Source: Erwinia sp. 198
GTDB lineage: Bacteria; Pseudomonadota; Gammaproteobacteria; Enterobacterales; Enterobacteriaceae
Assembly (NCBI RefSeq): GCF_003937915.1
Contig: NZ_RHUM01000005.1
Location: 104,014-168,013, forward strand
Reading direction: 5' to 3'
Length of the DNA stretch: 64,000 nt
Shown here: positions 10,336 through 23,975 of the stretch, in pieces
How positions within the stretch are numbered: the first letter of the stretch is position 1
How the letters are laid out: every line of letters starts with the position of its first letter
The notes under the pieces: model-generated
What the model was told of the DNA's origin: nothing
What the model saw: only the letters and a program-made list of their open reading frames with translations
The model's database searches: none
Made by a program: the position numbers and the translations under genes

Positions 10336-11076
10336 ATGTCAGTTAAAGGTCGTATTCACTCGTTCGAATCCTGCGGGACCGTTGACGGCCCCGGCATCCG
10401 CTTTATCACCTTTTTTCAGGGCTGCCTGATGCGCTGCCTTTACTGCCATAACCGGGACACCTGGGATACGCACGGCGGTAAAGAGATTACGGTGGAAGAG
10501 CTGATGAAAGAAGTTGTCACCTATCGTCATTTTATGAACGCATCAGGCGGCGGCGTTACCGCTTCAGGCGGTGAAGCTATCCTACAGGCTGAGTTTGTCC
10601 GCGACTGGTTTCGTGCCTGTCATGCAGAAGGCATTCATACCTGTCTGGATACCAACGGCTTTGTTCGCCGCTACGATCCGGTTATTGATGAACTGCTGGC
10701 AGTAACCGATCTGGTGATGCTGGATCTCAAGCAAATCAATGATGATGTTCACCAAATCCTTGTCGGCGTCTCTAACCATCGCACGCTGGATTTTGCCCGT
10801 TATCTGGCCAAAAAGAATATCCGTACCTGGATACGCTATGTGGTCGTCCCCGGTTATTCCGATGACGACGACTCCGCGCACAGGCTGGGCGAATTTACCC
10901 GCGACATGGGCAACGTCGAGAAAATAGAGCTGTTACCCTATCACGAGCTGGGGAAACACAAGTGGCTGGCAATGGGTGAGGAGTATAAGCTGGACGGCGT
11001 CCATCCCCCCGGAAAAGAGACGATGGAGCGGGTCAAACATATCCTGGAAGGATACGGGCATAAAGTGATGTATTAA
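10336..11076 (+). CDS. pflA: Pyruvate formate-lyase 1-activating enzyme
   Basis: Radical SAM enzyme that abstracts hydrogen from the PflB glycine to activate it under anaerobic conditions. The 246-residue product is full length. The [4Fe-4S] motif is CLMRCLYC (C30, C34, C37), followed by the GGG-containing SAM-binding loop ([11 protein letters not shown]). It lies 137 bases after pflB, behind a set of stem-loops. ATG 10336 gives [20 protein letters not shown], which matches the family start. Confidence 0.98.
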   Translation: MSVKGRIHSFESCGTVDGPGIRFITFFQGCLMRCLYCHNRDTWDTHGGKEITVEELMKEVVTYRHFMNASGGGVTASGGEAILQAEFVRDWFRACHAEGIHTCLDTNGFVRRYDPVIDELLAVTDLVMLDLKQINDDVHQILVGVSNHRTLDFARYLAKKNIRTWIRYVVVPGYSDDDDSAHRLGEFTRDMGNVEKIELLPYHELGKHKWLAMGEEYKLDGVHPPGKETMERVKHILEGYGHKVMY

Positions 11077-11100
11077 CGAGCAGTGACCCGCTCGTTATTT
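11075..11100 (+). terminator. Terminator after pflA
   Basis: AACGAGC pairs with GCTCGTT across an 8-base loop, followed by ATTTCACTTTT. It overlaps the pflA stop and lies between the convergent pflA and ycaD, so it may serve both. Confidence 0.5.
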
Positions 11101-11113
11101 CACTTTTCAGCCA

Positions 11114-12265
11114 TCAGGCATGCGCGATCGGCGTGGCATGACGATCGGCCTTGCGTAACAGCATCATCAGATAAACCAACGCCACGCCCGCAATCATCAC
11201 AAACAGTACACGGTCAGAATAGCTTTGCATCAGTACAGAAGTCAGCGCCGGGCCAGCCAGGCTGCCGGTGGTATAGCTCAGCAGCAGCGCCTGATTCATC
11301 GCCACCAGCTCATGATGCGCCACTTTTTCGCAGGCCCAGGACATAGCGACAGGGTAAAGCGTGAAGCCTGAACAACCCAGCACAAAGAGCGCGGGCGCCA
11401 TAGCCGCATTGCTGAGCATCGCTACCGCGCCCAGGATGACGCCAAACACCAGCACGCGCAGCACCAGCAGCCGCCCATAGCGATCGGCCAGGCGCCCTAC
11501 CGGCCACTGTCCGATAATGCCGGCGCTGACCAACAGCGCCATCCAGTAGCCGACGGCGGAGTCGTTCATTCCCTGATGGGAGAGATACAGCGGCATCAGC
11601 CCGTACAGCGACCCCAGCAGGATCCCGGAAATAATACAGCCGTTGATGCCCAGGCGTGCGCTGCGTCGACGCAGCATAGACCACATACGCCCGGCTGGGG
11701 CTTCTTCACCCTCGCCGCTGGCGGTAATCCGGGTAAAGACCAGCGGCAGAATAGCCGCCACGATAAAACCGGTTACCCAGGGCAGAGTATGCAGCAGTTC
11801 CGTTGACACCTTGCTGACCAGCAGTTGACCAATCACCGTCGCCACATAATAGACAATCATATAGGCTGCCAGCAGCTGACCGCGATTACGCAAGGTGCCG
11901 CTGCACAACAAGGCGCTTTCAACCACTACCCAAATCAGAGCGCAGCCGATACCCGCGACGAAACGCCAGACGGACCATGCCCAGAAACCGTGTTCGAAAC
12001 CCAGCACGGCCGTAGCCAGGGCAAACAGTGCGGTAGCAATGTAGTAAGCGCGATTAAAGCCCAGCCGCTTGATTAGCCAGCCAGCTATCAGGGTGCCGAT
12101 CAGGTTTCCCGTAAAATAAGCGGAGCTGACCGTGCCGACCTGCCACGTAGGCAGAGCCTCATGAGTAAGCCAGAGCGGCACCAGCGTATTGAGCACGGCG
12201 ATGGCGATAGTCAGCAGCAGCAGGCCGCAAAGCAGCACAATAACGGGACGGGACCAGGTAGACAT
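11114..12265 (-). CDS. ycaD: Major facilitator superfamily transporter YcaD
   Basis: Inner-membrane MFS permease of unknown substrate. The 383-residue product has about 12 hydrophobic segments and the MFS loop motif [11 protein letters not shown] near residue 260. It aligns with E. coli YcaD throughout. I placed the start at 12265 ([14 protein letters not shown]) by homology, although no strong ribosome site precedes it; the frame is open to an ATG at 12331. It lies between convergent pflA and co-directional serS. The E. coli dmsABC genes that lie in this interval are missing. Confidence 0.9.
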   Translation of the reverse strand: MSTWSRPVIVLLCGLLLLTIAIAVLNTLVPLWLTHEALPTWQVGTVSSAYFTGNLIGTLIAGWLIKRLGFNRAYYIATALFALATAVLGFEHGFWAWSVWRFVAGIGCALIWVVVESALLCSGTLRNRGQLLAAYMIVYYVATVIGQLLVSKVSTELLHTLPWVTGFIVAAILPLVFTRITASGEGEEAPAGRMWSMLRRRSARLGINGCIISGILLGSLYGLMPLYLSHQGMNDSAVGYWMALLVSAGIIGQWPVGRLADRYGRLLVLRVLVFGVILGAVAMLSNAAMAPALFVLGCSGFTLYPVAMSWACEKVAHHELVAMNQALLLSYTTGSLAGPALTSVLMQSYSDRVLFVMIAGVALVYLMMLLRKADRHATPIAHA

Positions 12266-12581
12266 AGTCAGAAATGACCAAAATAAAGGAAGATTTTGCG
12301 CGCATAATGCCACTGGCCGAATTATTGTCAACGGGGCATTTCAGGGCACCGCACAATTTGCCGCGCGGTGATTTAAATTTTTTATCCGCAGCTATATAAG
12401 CACTGATTAAAAGGCAACCTATACCGACACAACCTGTTGATAACAGACAACTAATAACGAAAACGGATTTCTTTATCGATGATATTTATTGCTGGATAGT
12501 CTGCCTGGCTAAGGTCTGCTAAAACCGCAGGCAAAAAAAAACCTGTGGGTATGATCCACAGGTTTTTTAGCGTCACCAGGA
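12266..12581 (-). promoter_or_regulatory. Intergenic region between serS and ycaD
   Basis: These 316 bases hold the serS terminator at one end and presumably the ycaD promoter at the other. The middle is AT-rich. I see no gene, tRNA or repeat in it. Confidence 0.45.
12533..12568 (-). terminator. Intrinsic terminator after serS
   Basis: On the minus strand an ACCTGTGG...CCACAGGT stem is flanked by AAAAAA before it and an unbroken T-run after it. It begins 14 bases past the serS stop and is a textbook intrinsic terminator. Confidence 0.9.
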
Positions 12582-13937
<1,356 letters not shown>

Positions 13938-13960
13938 CTAACCTTACCGCAACGCCCGGA

Positions 13961-15304
13961 TCAACGGTAGCGTTTTGTCGGGCTATTTTGATCCTGTTCG
14001 GCAAGCCAGGCCAGCTTTTCGCCAATCTTTCCTTCCAGCCCGCGCGAAGTCGGCTGGTAATAGCGCGTTTGCGCCATTTCCCCCGGAAAATAGTTCTCTC
14101 CCGCGGCGTAGGCGCCGGGTTCGTCATGCGCATAACGGTATTCGGCGCCCAACCCCATCTCTTTCATCAGCTTGGTAGGCGCATTACGCAGATGTTCCGG
14201 CACATCGTAATCAGGCCGATCTCGCGCGTCGCGCATCGCTGCCTTAAATGCGGTATAGACGGCATTGCTTTTCGGCGCGCAGGCAAGGTAAACAATCGCC
14301 TGAGCAATAGCCCTTTCGCCTTCGGCCGGCCCTACACGCGTAAAGCAGTCCCATGCGGAAATAGCCACCTGCATTCCCCGCGGATCGGCGTTGCCCACGT
14401 CTTCGGAAGCGATAGCCAGCAGGCGACGGGCTACGTAAAGCGGATCGCCGCCTGCCGTAATAATACGGGCATACCAGTAAAGTGCGGCATCAGGCGCAGA
14501 GCCGCGCACCGATTTGTGCAGGGCGGAGATCAGGTCGTAAAAGCGATCGCCTTTATTATCGAACCTGGCGCTGCGTTCACCCGAAACTTCGTTAAGCAGC
14601 TGCGGCGTTAGCAAACGCTCGCCTTTGTCGCTGACCTCGGCCATATCGGCCATCATTTCCAGGGTATTTAACGAACGGCGAGCGTCGCCGTTTACCAGCT
14701 CCGCAATCATTCTGCGCGTAGCATCAGGCAGCACGATATTTTGCTTGCCGTAGCCCCGCTCGCTGTCTTGCATCGCCTGATCCAGCACGCTTTCTATATC
14801 TTCAACGGTCAGAGACTTCAGCAGATAAACGCGTGCCCGGGAAAGCAAAGCGGAATTGAGCTCGAAAGAAGGGTTTTCCGTCGTAGCGCCAATAAAGGTA
14901 ATAGTGCCGTCCTCAATATGCGGGAGAAAGGCGTCCTGCTGGCTTTTATTAAAGCGATGTACTTCATCGACAAACAGGATAGTGCGTCGTCCGGCGTTGC
15001 GGTTCTGCCGCGCACGCTCAATGGCCTCACGGATCTCTTTCACGCCTGAAGTAACGGCAGAAATGCGTTCGACATCCGCCTGTCCGTAGCGACCAATAAT
15101 TTCCGCCAGCGTGGTTTTGCCGGTACCCGGCGGCCCCCAAAGGATCATCGAGTGCAGATGCCCTGCCTCAATGGCCCGGGGCAGCGGCTTCCCTGCCGCC
15201 AGCAGATGTTGCTGACCGATATATTCCGCCAGCGTGCGTGGCCGCATACGCGCGGCCAAAGGCTGAAACTCGTTATGAGAGAAATCCAGAGAGAGTGTGC
15301 TCAC
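13961..15304 (-). CDS. rarA: Replication-associated recombination protein A
   Basis: AAA+ ATPase of the RarA/MgsA/WRNIP1 family that acts at stalled replication forks and interacts with SSB. The 447-residue product equals the E. coli protein in length. Walker A is GPPGTGKT (residues 57-64), Walker B contains DEVH (113-116), and the C-terminal part holds the helical tetramerisation region. ATG 15304 gives [22 protein letters not shown]. It begins 7 bases after the lolA stop, so the two are probably co-transcribed, as in other enterobacteria. Confidence 0.97.
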   Translation of the reverse strand: MSTLSLDFSHNEFQPLAARMRPRTLAEYIGQQHLLAAGKPLPRAIEAGHLHSMILWGPPGTGKTTLAEIIGRYGQADVERISAVTSGVKEIREAIERARQNRNAGRRTILFVDEVHRFNKSQQDAFLPHIEDGTITFIGATTENPSFELNSALLSRARVYLLKSLTVEDIESVLDQAMQDSERGYGKQNIVLPDATRRMIAELVNGDARRSLNTLEMMADMAEVSDKGERLLTPQLLNEVSGERSARFDNKGDRFYDLISALHKSVRGSAPDAALYWYARIITAGGDPLYVARRLLAIASEDVGNADPRGMQVAISAWDCFTRVGPAEGERAIAQAIVYLACAPKSNAVYTAFKAAMRDARDRPDYDVPEHLRNAPTKLMKEMGLGAEYRYAHDEPGAYAAGENYFPGEMAQTRYYQPTSRGLEGKIGEKLAWLAEQDQNSPTKRYR

Positions 15305-15311
15305 GCTGACC

Positions 15312-15923
15312 TCACTGACGCTGATCGTCCACCGTCACGCCCTTGGGCGGCGTAAAACGGAATTTGTCGGGGCTGACCGCAGTGTTCTGCTGGCTTTTCA
15401 GCGTATAGCTGCTGCGCTGCCCGTCCTGTTCAACGGCGCTAAACTGATTGATGGTGCCGCTGGCGGATACGTTAATCGTAAACTGCTTCAGGTTGCCATC
15501 AGCTGATTTTGGCGTCAGCTCGAAGTTATCGCCAAGCTGTTTGATGTTGTATTGCTTCCAGTCGCTGCGCTGGTTGCGGGCAATCAGCATAAACGGCGTA
15601 TTGCTGGTGGCGTCTTTCAGCCATGTCGCGCTAACCTGCTCGACAAAGGGATTATAAAACCACAGCGTTTTGCCGTCCGAGATCAGGATGCTTTCGTCCG
15701 GCGCGGTCATATGCCAGTTGAAAAGATCGGGACGTTTAACCCACAGCTCGCCTTCGCCATCCTGCACGGACTGGCCGCTGCCGTCGGTTACTTTTTGCTG
15801 GAAGCTGGCGTGAAAACTGGTGACTTTATCCAGACGCTGCTGCAGGTCGGAAGAAGCGTCCGCCATAGCGCTGGCAGAGGCAAAAGTAGCAAGCAGACAG
15901 CATGTGATAGTGAGTTTTTTCAT
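15312..15923 (-). CDS. lolA: Outer-membrane lipoprotein carrier protein LolA
   Basis: Periplasmic chaperone that takes lipoproteins from LolCDE and passes them to LolB in the outer membrane. The 203-residue product starts with a clear signal peptide ([21 protein letters not shown]) and cleavage before DASSD. The mature part has the LolA half-barrel features, including FNWHM and [15 protein letters not shown]. It lies between ftsK and rarA, the conserved order. The start at 15923 follows AAGGATG. Confidence 0.97.
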   Translation of the reverse strand: MKKLTITCCLLATFASASAMADASSDLQQRLDKVTSFHASFQQKVTDGSGQSVQDGEGELWVKRPDLFNWHMTAPDESILISDGKTLWFYNPFVEQVSATWLKDATSNTPFMLIARNQRSDWKQYNIKQLGDNFELTPKSADGNLKQFTINVSASGTINQFSAVEQDGQRSSYTLKSQQNTAVSPDKFRFTPPKGVTVDDQRQ

Positions 15924-16054
15924 TTACGACATCCTTATTGAAACTTTTGTATCCCGATTAGTGGGCAGCCTTAACTGTAGCCAGGCAGCAACGAAAGCAA
16001 CAGGGGAATAAGCTGATTGCGATAGATCGGAGATGGGGACAAAGCGCTGAAATT

Positions 16055-16081
16055 CAACGGGTCGGCATAACCGACCCGTTG
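16055..16081 (-). terminator. Strong stem-loop between ftsK and lolA
   Basis: CAACGGGTCGG pairs perfectly with CCGACCCGTTG (11 bp) around CATAA. On the minus strand only AATTTC follows, so it is a stable hairpin with a weak U-tract. Partial termination or a 3'-end barrier for ftsK mRNA is likely. Confidence 0.5.
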
Positions 16082-16095
16082 CTTTTGACAAAATA

Positions 16096-19000
16096 TTACA
16101 TCTCGTGTGGCGGTGGCGAAAGCACCTCGCGGTTGCCGTTATGGCCAGGCGGCGACACGATACTTTGCGCCTCCATCTGCTCAATGATACGGGCTGCCCG
16201 GTTGTAACCGATACGGAACTGCCGCTGCACGCCGGAAATAGACGCACGACGCTTTTCGACCACGAAGGCGACCGCCTGGTCGAATAGCGGGTCAAGCTCT
16301 TCATCGCCATCCAGCCCCAGCGACGCGCTTTCGCTTTCTTCGCCAGCGGTAATGCTTTCGATATATTGCGGACGACCACGCGCCTTCCAGTCCTGCACCA
16401 CGGCGTGGACTTCTTCATCCCGCACAAAGGCACCATGTACGCGCACCGGCATTGAAGAGTTCGGCGGCATATAAAGCATATCACCCATGCCCAACAGCGA
16501 TTCCGCGCCGCCCTGATCAAGAATGGTGCGCGAGTCGATTTTGCTGGAAACCGTAAATGCGATACGGGTTGGGATGTTAGCCTTGATCAGGCCGGTGATC
16601 ACATCCACCGACGGACGCTGCGTCGCCAGCACCAGGTGAATACCCGCGGCACGCGCTTTCTGCGCCAGACGGGCAATCAGCTCCTCCACCTTTTTACCCA
16701 CTGCCATCATCAGATCGGCGAACTCATCCACCAGCACTACGATGTAGGGCAGTTTTTCGAGCATCGGCGGCGATGTTTCCATACTGTCGCCCGGCTTCCA
16801 GAACGGATCGGGAATAGGCCGCCCCATCTCTTCCGCCAGCTTAACTTTTTCGTTATAACCCGCCAGGTTACGCACGCCCAGCGCCGACATCAGCTTATAG
16901 CGACGCTCCATCTCGCCGACGCTCCAGCGCAGCGCGTTAGCGGCATCTTTCATATCCGTGACCACTTCGGTCAACAGATGCGGGATGCCTTCATAGACCG
17001 ACAGCTCAAGCATTTTCGGGTCGATCATAATAAAGCGCACTTCTTCCGGCGTGGCTTTATAAAGCATACTAATAATCATGGCGTTAACGCCAACGGACTT
17101 ACCGGAACCGGTTGTACCGGCGACCAGCAGGTGCGGCATTTTTGCCAGATCGGCCACGACCGGCTGGCCTGCGATATCTTTGCCTAACACCACCGATAAC
17201 GGCGACGGATTGTCGCGGAATTTATCGCACTCCAGCACTTCACGCATATAAACGGTCTGACGATGCTTGTTCGGCAGCTCCAGTCCGACGTAAGGCTTGC
17301 CAGGGATCACCTCGACCACGCGAACTGCTACAGCAGAAAGCGAGCGGGCCAGGTCGCGCGACAGATTGGAAATACGCGCGGCCTTCACGCCAGGCGCAAG
17401 ATCCAGTTCAAAGCGGGTAATAACCGGACCCGGAGAGATACCGACCACCTCTGCTTTAACCCGATAGTCAGCCAGGCGGGCTTCCACCAGGCGGGCAGTC
17501 TGCTCAAGAGCAAACATATCAACGGGTTCGGCTTCCGCTGGCGGTGCCGTCAGCAGATCCAGGGTAGGCAGCGGCGTGGTTGGTTTCTCAAGCGGCTGCT
17601 CATGACGCACCAGGAATGGATGGAAAAGGCTATCCTGTGGTTTAGTTTCCGGCTGGATTTGTTCAACCTGGCGTACCGGCTCCTGAGCGGCTGGCTGCCA
17701 CCCTGGCGCGGCCGGTCGCACAGGCTCCTGAGCCGATGGCTGCCATGTCGGCGCAGCCGGTTGCGCAGGCTCCTGAGCCGCTGGCTGCCACCCTGGCGCG
17801 GCCGGTCGCACAGGCTCCTGAGCCGATGGCTGCCATGTCGGCGCGGCCGGTTGTGCAGGCTCCTGCGCCGCTGGCTGCCATGCTGGCACGGCCGGTTGTG
17901 CAGGCTCCTGAGCGGCTGGCTGCCACGCTGGCGCGGCCGGTCGCACAGGCTCCTGCGCCGCTGGCTGCCATGTCGGCGCGGCCGGTTGTGCAGGCTCCTG
18001 AGCGGCTGGCTGCCACGCTGGCGTGGCCGGTTGTGCAGGCTCCTGAGCCGCTGGCTGCCACGCTGGCGCGGCCGGTTGTGCAGGCTCCTGAGCCGCTGGC
18101 TGCCATGTCGGCGCGGCCGGTTGTGCAGGCTCCTGAGCGGCTGGCTGCCATGTCGGCGCGGCCGGTTGTGCAGGCTCCTGAGCGGCTGGCTGCCACGCTG
18201 GCGCGGCCTGTTTTACGGGTTCCTGAGGCTGGCTGTGCTGCTGCCATTGCGCAGCGGAGCTGCTCTGCTCATTTTCAGGCGGCAGCGTAAACAGCGGCGG
18301 GTCGCCTGCGCCCTCATCAGCCAGCTGTGCTACAGGCGAGAAGTCAAATGCGCCATCGGTATCCAGCGTGGAGGCAGGTGCGCTTTGCTGCGGCTGTCCA
18401 TAACGCTGGCTTTGCTGTCCGGCAAACTGACGGGCAAGCTCGGCCTGATGACGCGCTTCCTCTTCATCTTCCTCAGCGCTTTCTGCTGCAGGAGCGCTGC
18501 TCATTACGCTATCAGACTCAGCGTAACGCGCCTGCTGCTGAGCGGCAAAAGCGTCGCGCAGATGGCTTTCATCCTCGCCCTGCTCTTCCGCTGCTGTTGG
18601 CGCAGAGGCCTGAAGACGCTGCTCCTCTTCTTTTGCTTTTTCTTCGGCTATACGCTGCGAGGGCAGCTTAATACCATAGGAAGCCAGCTCGCGACGAGTC
18701 GGCAGCTTAACCGGATTCGGCCGCGGCAAAGCGGGGCCAATACCCTGCTTGACCTGCGGATTAGCCGGAGCCGCCTCGCTGGTGGCGCTGAAACCTGGCA
18801 TAAACGCCGCGGAGGCTGCGGCAGACTGCGCCGTGCTGGCCAGATCCTGAGCGACCTGCTGCGGCTGAGCCGGCTGCGTCGTAGAGAAATCGAAAGGCGA
18901 GGCATCCGCTTCCCGCCAGTTGCCCATGCGGGGAGCATCATCTTCATCAGCGACAGGAACGGATGGCGCGGGCGTTTCCGCCGGCATCTCAAAGCGATAA

Positions 19001-19968
19001 AGTTCGGGCTCTTGCGCGGCAGACGGCGTGGAAACCTGTGCGGCAGGCTCGGCCTGTTGCTGAGCGATTTCAGGCGCTGCAGTAACGGCGGCAGCCACCG
19101 GCGTTGCGGTAGCCGCAGACGCTACCGGCGCCACAGGGGCTGGCGAAGGAACCGTCTGCGCAGCGGCAGCGGCCGCCATCGGTGCTGCCGCAGGCTTGCT
19201 CAGCAGCGGATCGTTGTCGTCCTCTTCGGCCGTTGCCGGCACTGCAAGCAGGATATCGTCTTCATCAGCGTAGCGGGCACGCTGCTTCGCAACCGATTTC
19301 TCATCCGGCTCTTCTTCATCGTCATAATCGTCATATCTGTATTCGTCACTACGCGAACGCCCGCTGGCGAAAGTCAGCACGCCCATCACAGCCGCGCCAA
19401 TTTTTTCAGCGATGGTCAGCCAGGACCAGCCGGTATAAAGCGTCAAGCCGGCCGCCCACACGCATAGCAGCGTCAAGGTGCCGCCCGCGGCGTTAAACCA
19501 TGGCGCCATCGCATTGCTGAGCAGGCTGCCAATTACGCCGCCGGAAGCAAAATACCAGATATCGTCAGCGTTTAACGCCGCCAGGCCGCATGATGTGACC
19601 ACAAGCGCCAGTACGCCGATCAGGCGCAGCGCCACCGCAAAGTAGTCAATGTAGTCCTGCGAATGCCGCTGGCGGAAAGTGATCCAGCATAGTCCCAGGA
19701 TAACAGGAGGAATGGCGTAGGCCATCACGCCAAAAATGAAAAACAGCGTATCTGCCAGCCATGCGCCAATGCCGCCGCCCAAATTATGGATGGGTTCATG
19801 CCAGGCGGTTTGCGACCAGCTGGGATCGGAGGGGTTAAAGCTCAACAGCGCCACCATCAGATAGACGGCAAAAAGCGCCACAACAATCAGTAACGCTTCA
19901 AGCAGGCGACGACCGCTGCTCAGCGACTGTAGGGAAACATCTTTATCTTCTGTATATTCCTGGCTCAA
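16096..19968 (-). CDS. ftsK: DNA translocase FtsK
   Basis: Septal DNA pump that links cell division to chromosome dimer resolution through XerCD. The 1290-residue product has four N-terminal membrane helices (about 20-190), a long Pro/Gln/Ala-rich linker, the RecA-like motor with Walker [11 protein letters not shown] (near residue 950) and the C-terminal gamma domain for KOPS recognition ([14 protein letters not shown]). I chose a TTG start at 19968 because [10 protein letters not shown] aligns with the E. coli start and TGGAGAG precedes it; an in-frame ATG at 20004 would add 12 residues. The linker contains twelve tandem 15-residue repeats. It sits between lrp and lolA, as in E. coli. Confidence 0.95.
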   Translation of the reverse strand: MSQEYTEDKDVSLQSLSSGRRLLEALLIVVALFAVYLMVALLSFNPSDPSWSQTAWHEPIHNLGGGIGAWLADTLFFIFGVMAYAIPPVILGLCWITFRQRHSQDYIDYFAVALRLIGVLALVVTSCGLAALNADDIWYFASGGVIGSLLSNAMAPWFNAAGGTLTLLCVWAAGLTLYTGWSWLTIAEKIGAAVMGVLTFASGRSRSDEYRYDDYDDEEEPDEKSVAKQRARYADEDDILLAVPATAEEDDNDPLLSKPAAAPMAAAAAAQTVPSPAPVAPVASAATATPVAAAVTAAPEIAQQQAEPAAQVSTPSAAQEPELYRFEMPAETPAPSVPVADEDDAPRMGNWREADASPFDFSTTQPAQPQQVAQDLASTAQSAAASAAFMPGFSATSEAAPANPQVKQGIGPALPRPNPVKLPTRRELASYGIKLPSQRIAEEKAKEEEQRLQASAPTAAEEQGEDESHLRDAFAAQQQARYAESDSVMSSAPAAESAEEDEEEARHQAELARQFAGQQSQRYGQPQQSAPASTLDTDGAFDFSPVAQLADEGAGDPPLFTLPPENEQSSSAAQWQQHSQPQEPVKQAAPAWQPAAQEPAQPAAPTWQPAAQEPAQPAAPTWQPAAQEPAQPAAPAWQPAAQEPAQPATPAWQPAAQEPAQPAAPTWQPAAQEPVRPAAPAWQPAAQEPAQPAVPAWQPAAQEPAQPAAPTWQPSAQEPVRPAAPGWQPAAQEPAQPAAPTWQPSAQEPVRPAAPGWQPAAQEPVRQVEQIQPETKPQDSLFHPFLVRHEQPLEKPTTPLPTLDLLTAPPAEAEPVDMFALEQTARLVEARLADYRVKAEVVGISPGPVITRFELDLAPGVKAARISNLSRDLARSLSAVAVRVVEVIPGKPYVGLELPNKHRQTVYMREVLECDKFRDNPSPLSVVLGKDIAGQPVVADLAKMPHLLVAGTTGSGKSVGVNAMIISMLYKATPEEVRFIMIDPKMLELSVYEGIPHLLTEVVTDMKDAANALRWSVGEMERRYKLMSALGVRNLAGYNEKVKLAEEMGRPIPDPFWKPGDSMETSPPMLEKLPYIVVLVDEFADLMMAVGKKVEELIARLAQKARAAGIHLVLATQRPSVDVITGLIKANIPTRIAFTVSSKIDSRTILDQGGAESLLGMGDMLYMPPNSSMPVRVHGAFVRDEEVHAVVQDWKARGRPQYIESITAGEESESASLGLDGDEELDPLFDQAVAFVVEKRRASISGVQRQFRIGYNRAARIIEQMEAQSIVSPPGHNGNREVLSPPPHEM
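17662..18201 (-). repeat. Twelve tandem 45-bp repeats inside ftsK
   Basis: Twelve in-frame units of 45 bp encode [15 protein letters not shown]-like 15-mers (about residues 590-769). Units differ at a few positions: A, T or G before W; AQ or VR after QEP; PA or PS after WQ. Some variants recur in alternating order (units 9-12), which points to duplication of multi-unit blocks. The tract makes up nearly half of the variable linker. Confidence 0.95.
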
Positions 19969-20004
19969 GAGTACTCTCCAGGTGCCTGTAAACAATGGAG
20001 GCAA

Positions 20005-20028
20005 CAGCGTCGGGCAGGCCCGACGCTG
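20005..20028 (-). terminator. Stem-loop between lrp and ftsK
   Basis: CAGCGTCGGGC pairs with GCCCGACGCTG (11 bp) with almost no loop. It lies downstream of lrp and 37 bases upstream of the ftsK start on the same strand. The sequence after it is only partly T-rich, so it may be the lrp terminator or an ftsK leader hairpin. Confidence 0.5.
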
Positions 20029-20087
20029 AAACTGTATGAATTCACAGGAGTGTACCGAAACCTATCAGGTTTTGCACCTGCCCTGTG

Positions 20088-20582
20088 TTACCGCGTCTTA
20101 ATGACTAAGCGGTTACTTTGTTTCACTTCTTCCATGACCACATAGGTCCGCGTATCGTTTACGCCAGGCAGGCGCAGCAGGGTTTCACCCAGCAATTTAC
20201 GATAGGCGGACATATCCGGCACGCGCGTTTTCAACAGGTAGTCGAAATCGCCTGAAACGAGGTGACACTCTTGAGTTTCCTCAAGTTTTTGCACTGCGGC
20301 GTTAAATTGTTCAAACACGTCGGGCGCGCCACGATTCAGAGTAATCTCAACAAATACCAGCAGCGAGGCATCCAGATAGTGCGGATTCAGCTGGGCGGTA
20401 TAGCCAAGGATAAACCCCTGTCTTTCAAGACGACGAACGCGCTCAAGGCATGGTGTAGGTGATAAACCTACGCGTTTGGAAAGCTCGACGTTAGAGATAC
20501 GTCCATCCTTTTGCAGTTCGTTAAGGATATTACGATCGATTCTGTCGAGATCTTTTCCAGGCCGTTTTTTATTGTCTACCAT
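20088..20582 (-). CDS. lrp: Leucine-responsive regulatory protein
   Basis: Global regulator of amino-acid metabolism, transport and pili that works as an octamer or hexadecamer and senses leucine. The 164-residue product is nearly identical to E. coli Lrp, with the N-terminal winged helix-turn-helix (SNVELSKRVGLSPTPCLERVRRL) and the C-terminal RAM ligand domain. The start ATG at 20582 (MVDNKKRPGKDLDRID) follows AAGAGAGAC; the frame is open further upstream but those residues are not conserved. It is divergent from trxB and upstream of ftsK. Confidence 0.98.
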   Translation of the reverse strand: MVDNKKRPGKDLDRIDRNILNELQKDGRISNVELSKRVGLSPTPCLERVRRLERQGFILGYTAQLNPHYLDASLLVFVEITLNRGAPDVFEQFNAAVQKLEETQECHLVSGDFDYLLKTRVPDMSAYRKLLGETLLRLPGVNDTRTYVVMEEVKQSNRLVIKTR

Positions 20583-22069
<1,487 letters not shown>

Positions 22070-22096
22070 TCGTTACTGCTTTGATGCGATCTCGCT

Positions 22097-22125
22097 AAAG
22101 GCGACCTGTTAAGGTCGCCTTTTTA
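22097..22125 (+). terminator. Terminator after trxB
   Basis: AAAGGCGACC pairs with GGTCGCCTTT around a 6-base loop, followed by TTTATTTT. A clear intrinsic terminator, 27 bases past the trxB stop. Confidence 0.9.
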
Positions 22126-22217
22126 TTTTCTGCGCTGTACCATTGCTCGCGATTACCCTTACTAAGGGCATGGCCTTGCAGTTTCGCCTGCCCGAACGCG
22201 CGGCATACTGGTACAGC

Positions 22218-23975
22218 ATGGACAAACTCCGACAGCAGCAGCTCCTTTCCTGGCTAAAAAAACAGCGTATCCACGGCAATTTCTGGTTCAGACTATCGCT
22301 GCTAATCGGCGTAGCCGCCGCGCTGCTTATTCTTTACCAGGCCTGGCTATTAGCCACGCTGCTGCAAGGGCTGATCGTTGATCATCTTTCTCGCGATGCG
22401 CTTCTTTCGCAATTTATTCTGCTGTTTTCCTGTTTTATGCTGCGCGGCCTATTGCTGTGGCTGCGTGAGCTGGCCGGGTTCGCTTCGGGCCGGGCCATCC
22501 GGGAGAAACTGCGCCGCGATATTCTGGACAAGCTGACTAAGGCTGGCCCCGCCGTTATCCAGGGTCAGGCTGTCGGAAGCTGGACCACGCTTTTGCTGGA
22601 GCAAGTCGATAACCTGCAGGATTACTACGCGCGTTATTTGCCACAAACGCTGCTGGCCGCGCTCGTCCCCTGCCTGATCCTTGCCGTTCTGTTTCCCGTA
22701 AACTGGGTGGCGGCGCTGATCCTGCTGCTGACGGCCCCGCTTATTCCGCTGTTTATGGCGCTGGCCGGCATGGGCGCGGCCGACGCTAACCGGCGTAATT
22801 TTCAGGCTCTTGCACGGCTCGGCGGCTATTTTCTCGATCGCCTTCAGGGCATGGAAACGCTGCGGCTGTTTAATCAGGCCAGTGCGGAAACCGATCGTAT
22901 TCGCACCGCTTCGGCCAGCTTTCGGCAACGAACCATGGAAGTACTGCGGCTGGCCTTTCTCTCCTCCGCCGTACTGGAGTTTTTTGCTGCCGTTTCTGTA
23001 GCAGTGGTAGCGGTCTATTTTGGTTTTTCCTACCTCGGCGAGCTGAACTTCGGCCATTACGGCACCGGCATTACGCTTTTTGCCGGCTTTCTGTCGCTTA
23101 TCCTTGCGCCGGAATTTTTTCAACCGCTCAGAGAGCTGGGCACGTTTTATCATGCCAAAGCGCAGGCTACAGGCGCCGCTGACGCGCTGGAGAAATTCCT
23201 GACAGCGGAACTGCTTCAGGCATCATCCGGCACGCTGACGCCCAACGTTGAGCAAGGTGTAACGCTTACCGCCGCTGATTTGCGGATTATGACGCACGAG
23301 GGCATAGAGCTTGCCGGGCCGCTCAATTTTACCCTTAGCGCAGGGAAAAGAGTGGCGCTGATTGGGCGAAGCGGCGCGGGAAAAACCTCTTTGCTGAACG
23401 TACTGGCCGGGTATTTGCCCTATCAGGGATCGTTGAAAATAAACGATACGGAGCTGCGTGATATCCTGCCGTCCTGGTGGCAACAGCAGCTTGCCTGGGT
23501 GGGACAGAACCCGCATTTACCTGCGCAGACCGTGCGCGAAAATATTGTTCCGCACGGCGAGGGCGATCCGCTCAGGTTACAGCAGGTTTGCGAGCTGGCT
23601 GGCGTGGACGAATTTCTGGCGCGCCTGCCTGCAGGACTGGAAAGCGCGGTCGGCGAGCAGGCGGCAGCCCTCTCCGTAGGGCAGGCGCAGCGCATCGCCG
23701 TGGCAAGAGCGCTTTACAAGCCTTGTCGACTGCTGCTGCTGGACGAGCCTGATGCCAGCCTTGACGGCCCGGTTGGCGAGCACGTAAACCGGGCGCTGCT
23801 GGCCGCCTCTTTCAATCAAACCACATTGTTTATTACCCACCGGCTCGATCGCTTAGCGCAGTGGGATGAAGTCTGGCTGCTCCAGGCGGGAGAAATCGTC
23901 CAGCAGGGCAGCAAAGCGCAGCTGCTGCAACGGCCCGGCCCCTTTAAAGCGCTGGTTGAGGAGGCGCAGGCATGA
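22218..23975 (+). CDS. cydD: Heterodimeric ABC exporter CydDC, subunit CydD
   Basis: One half of the CydDC ABC exporter, needed for assembly of cytochrome bd and reported to move heme and/or reduced thiols. The 585-residue product has about six membrane helices (1-320) and then an ATPase domain with Walker A GRSGAGKTS, signature LSVGQAQR and Walker B LLLLDEP. It is more diverged from E. coli than its neighbours. I placed the start at 22218 (MDKLRQQQLLSWLKKQ) by homology; no clear ribosome site is seen and ATGs upstream (22143, 22170) are in frame. It overlaps cydC by 4 bases (ATGA). Confidence 0.92.
   Translation: MDKLRQQQLLSWLKKQRIHGNFWFRLSLLIGVAAALLILYQAWLLATLLQGLIVDHLSRDALLSQFILLFSCFMLRGLLLWLRELAGFASGRAIREKLRRDILDKLTKAGPAVIQGQAVGSWTTLLLEQVDNLQDYYARYLPQTLLAALVPCLILAVLFPVNWVAALILLLTAPLIPLFMALAGMGAADANRRNFQALARLGGYFLDRLQGMETLRLFNQASAETDRIRTASASFRQRTMEVLRLAFLSSAVLEFFAAVSVAVVAVYFGFSYLGELNFGHYGTGITLFAGFLSLILAPEFFQPLRELGTFYHAKAQATGAADALEKFLTAELLQASSGTLTPNVEQGVTLTAADLRIMTHEGIELAGPLNFTLSAGKRVALIGRSGAGKTSLLNVLAGYLPYQGSLKINDTELRDILPSWWQQQLAWVGQNPHLPAQTVRENIVPHGEGDPLRLQQVCELAGVDEFLARLPAGLESAVGEQAAALSVGQAQRIAVARALYKPCRLLLLDEPDASLDGPVGEHVNRALLAASFNQTTLFITHRLDRLAQWDEVWLLQAGEIVQQGSKAQLLQRPGPFKALVEEAQA

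Noticed and set aside
17662-18201. Regular repeats that might look like a CRISPR array
   Set aside because: Units are contiguous, in frame, 45 bp long and lack unique spacers. They encode the FtsK linker.
17263-19467. A 734-codon open frame on the plus strand, opposite ftsK
   Set aside because: It is antisense to a certain gene and exists because the GC-rich 45-bp repeats have no stops in several frames. The predicted protein is a low-complexity Arg/Trp/Leu product with no family resemblance.
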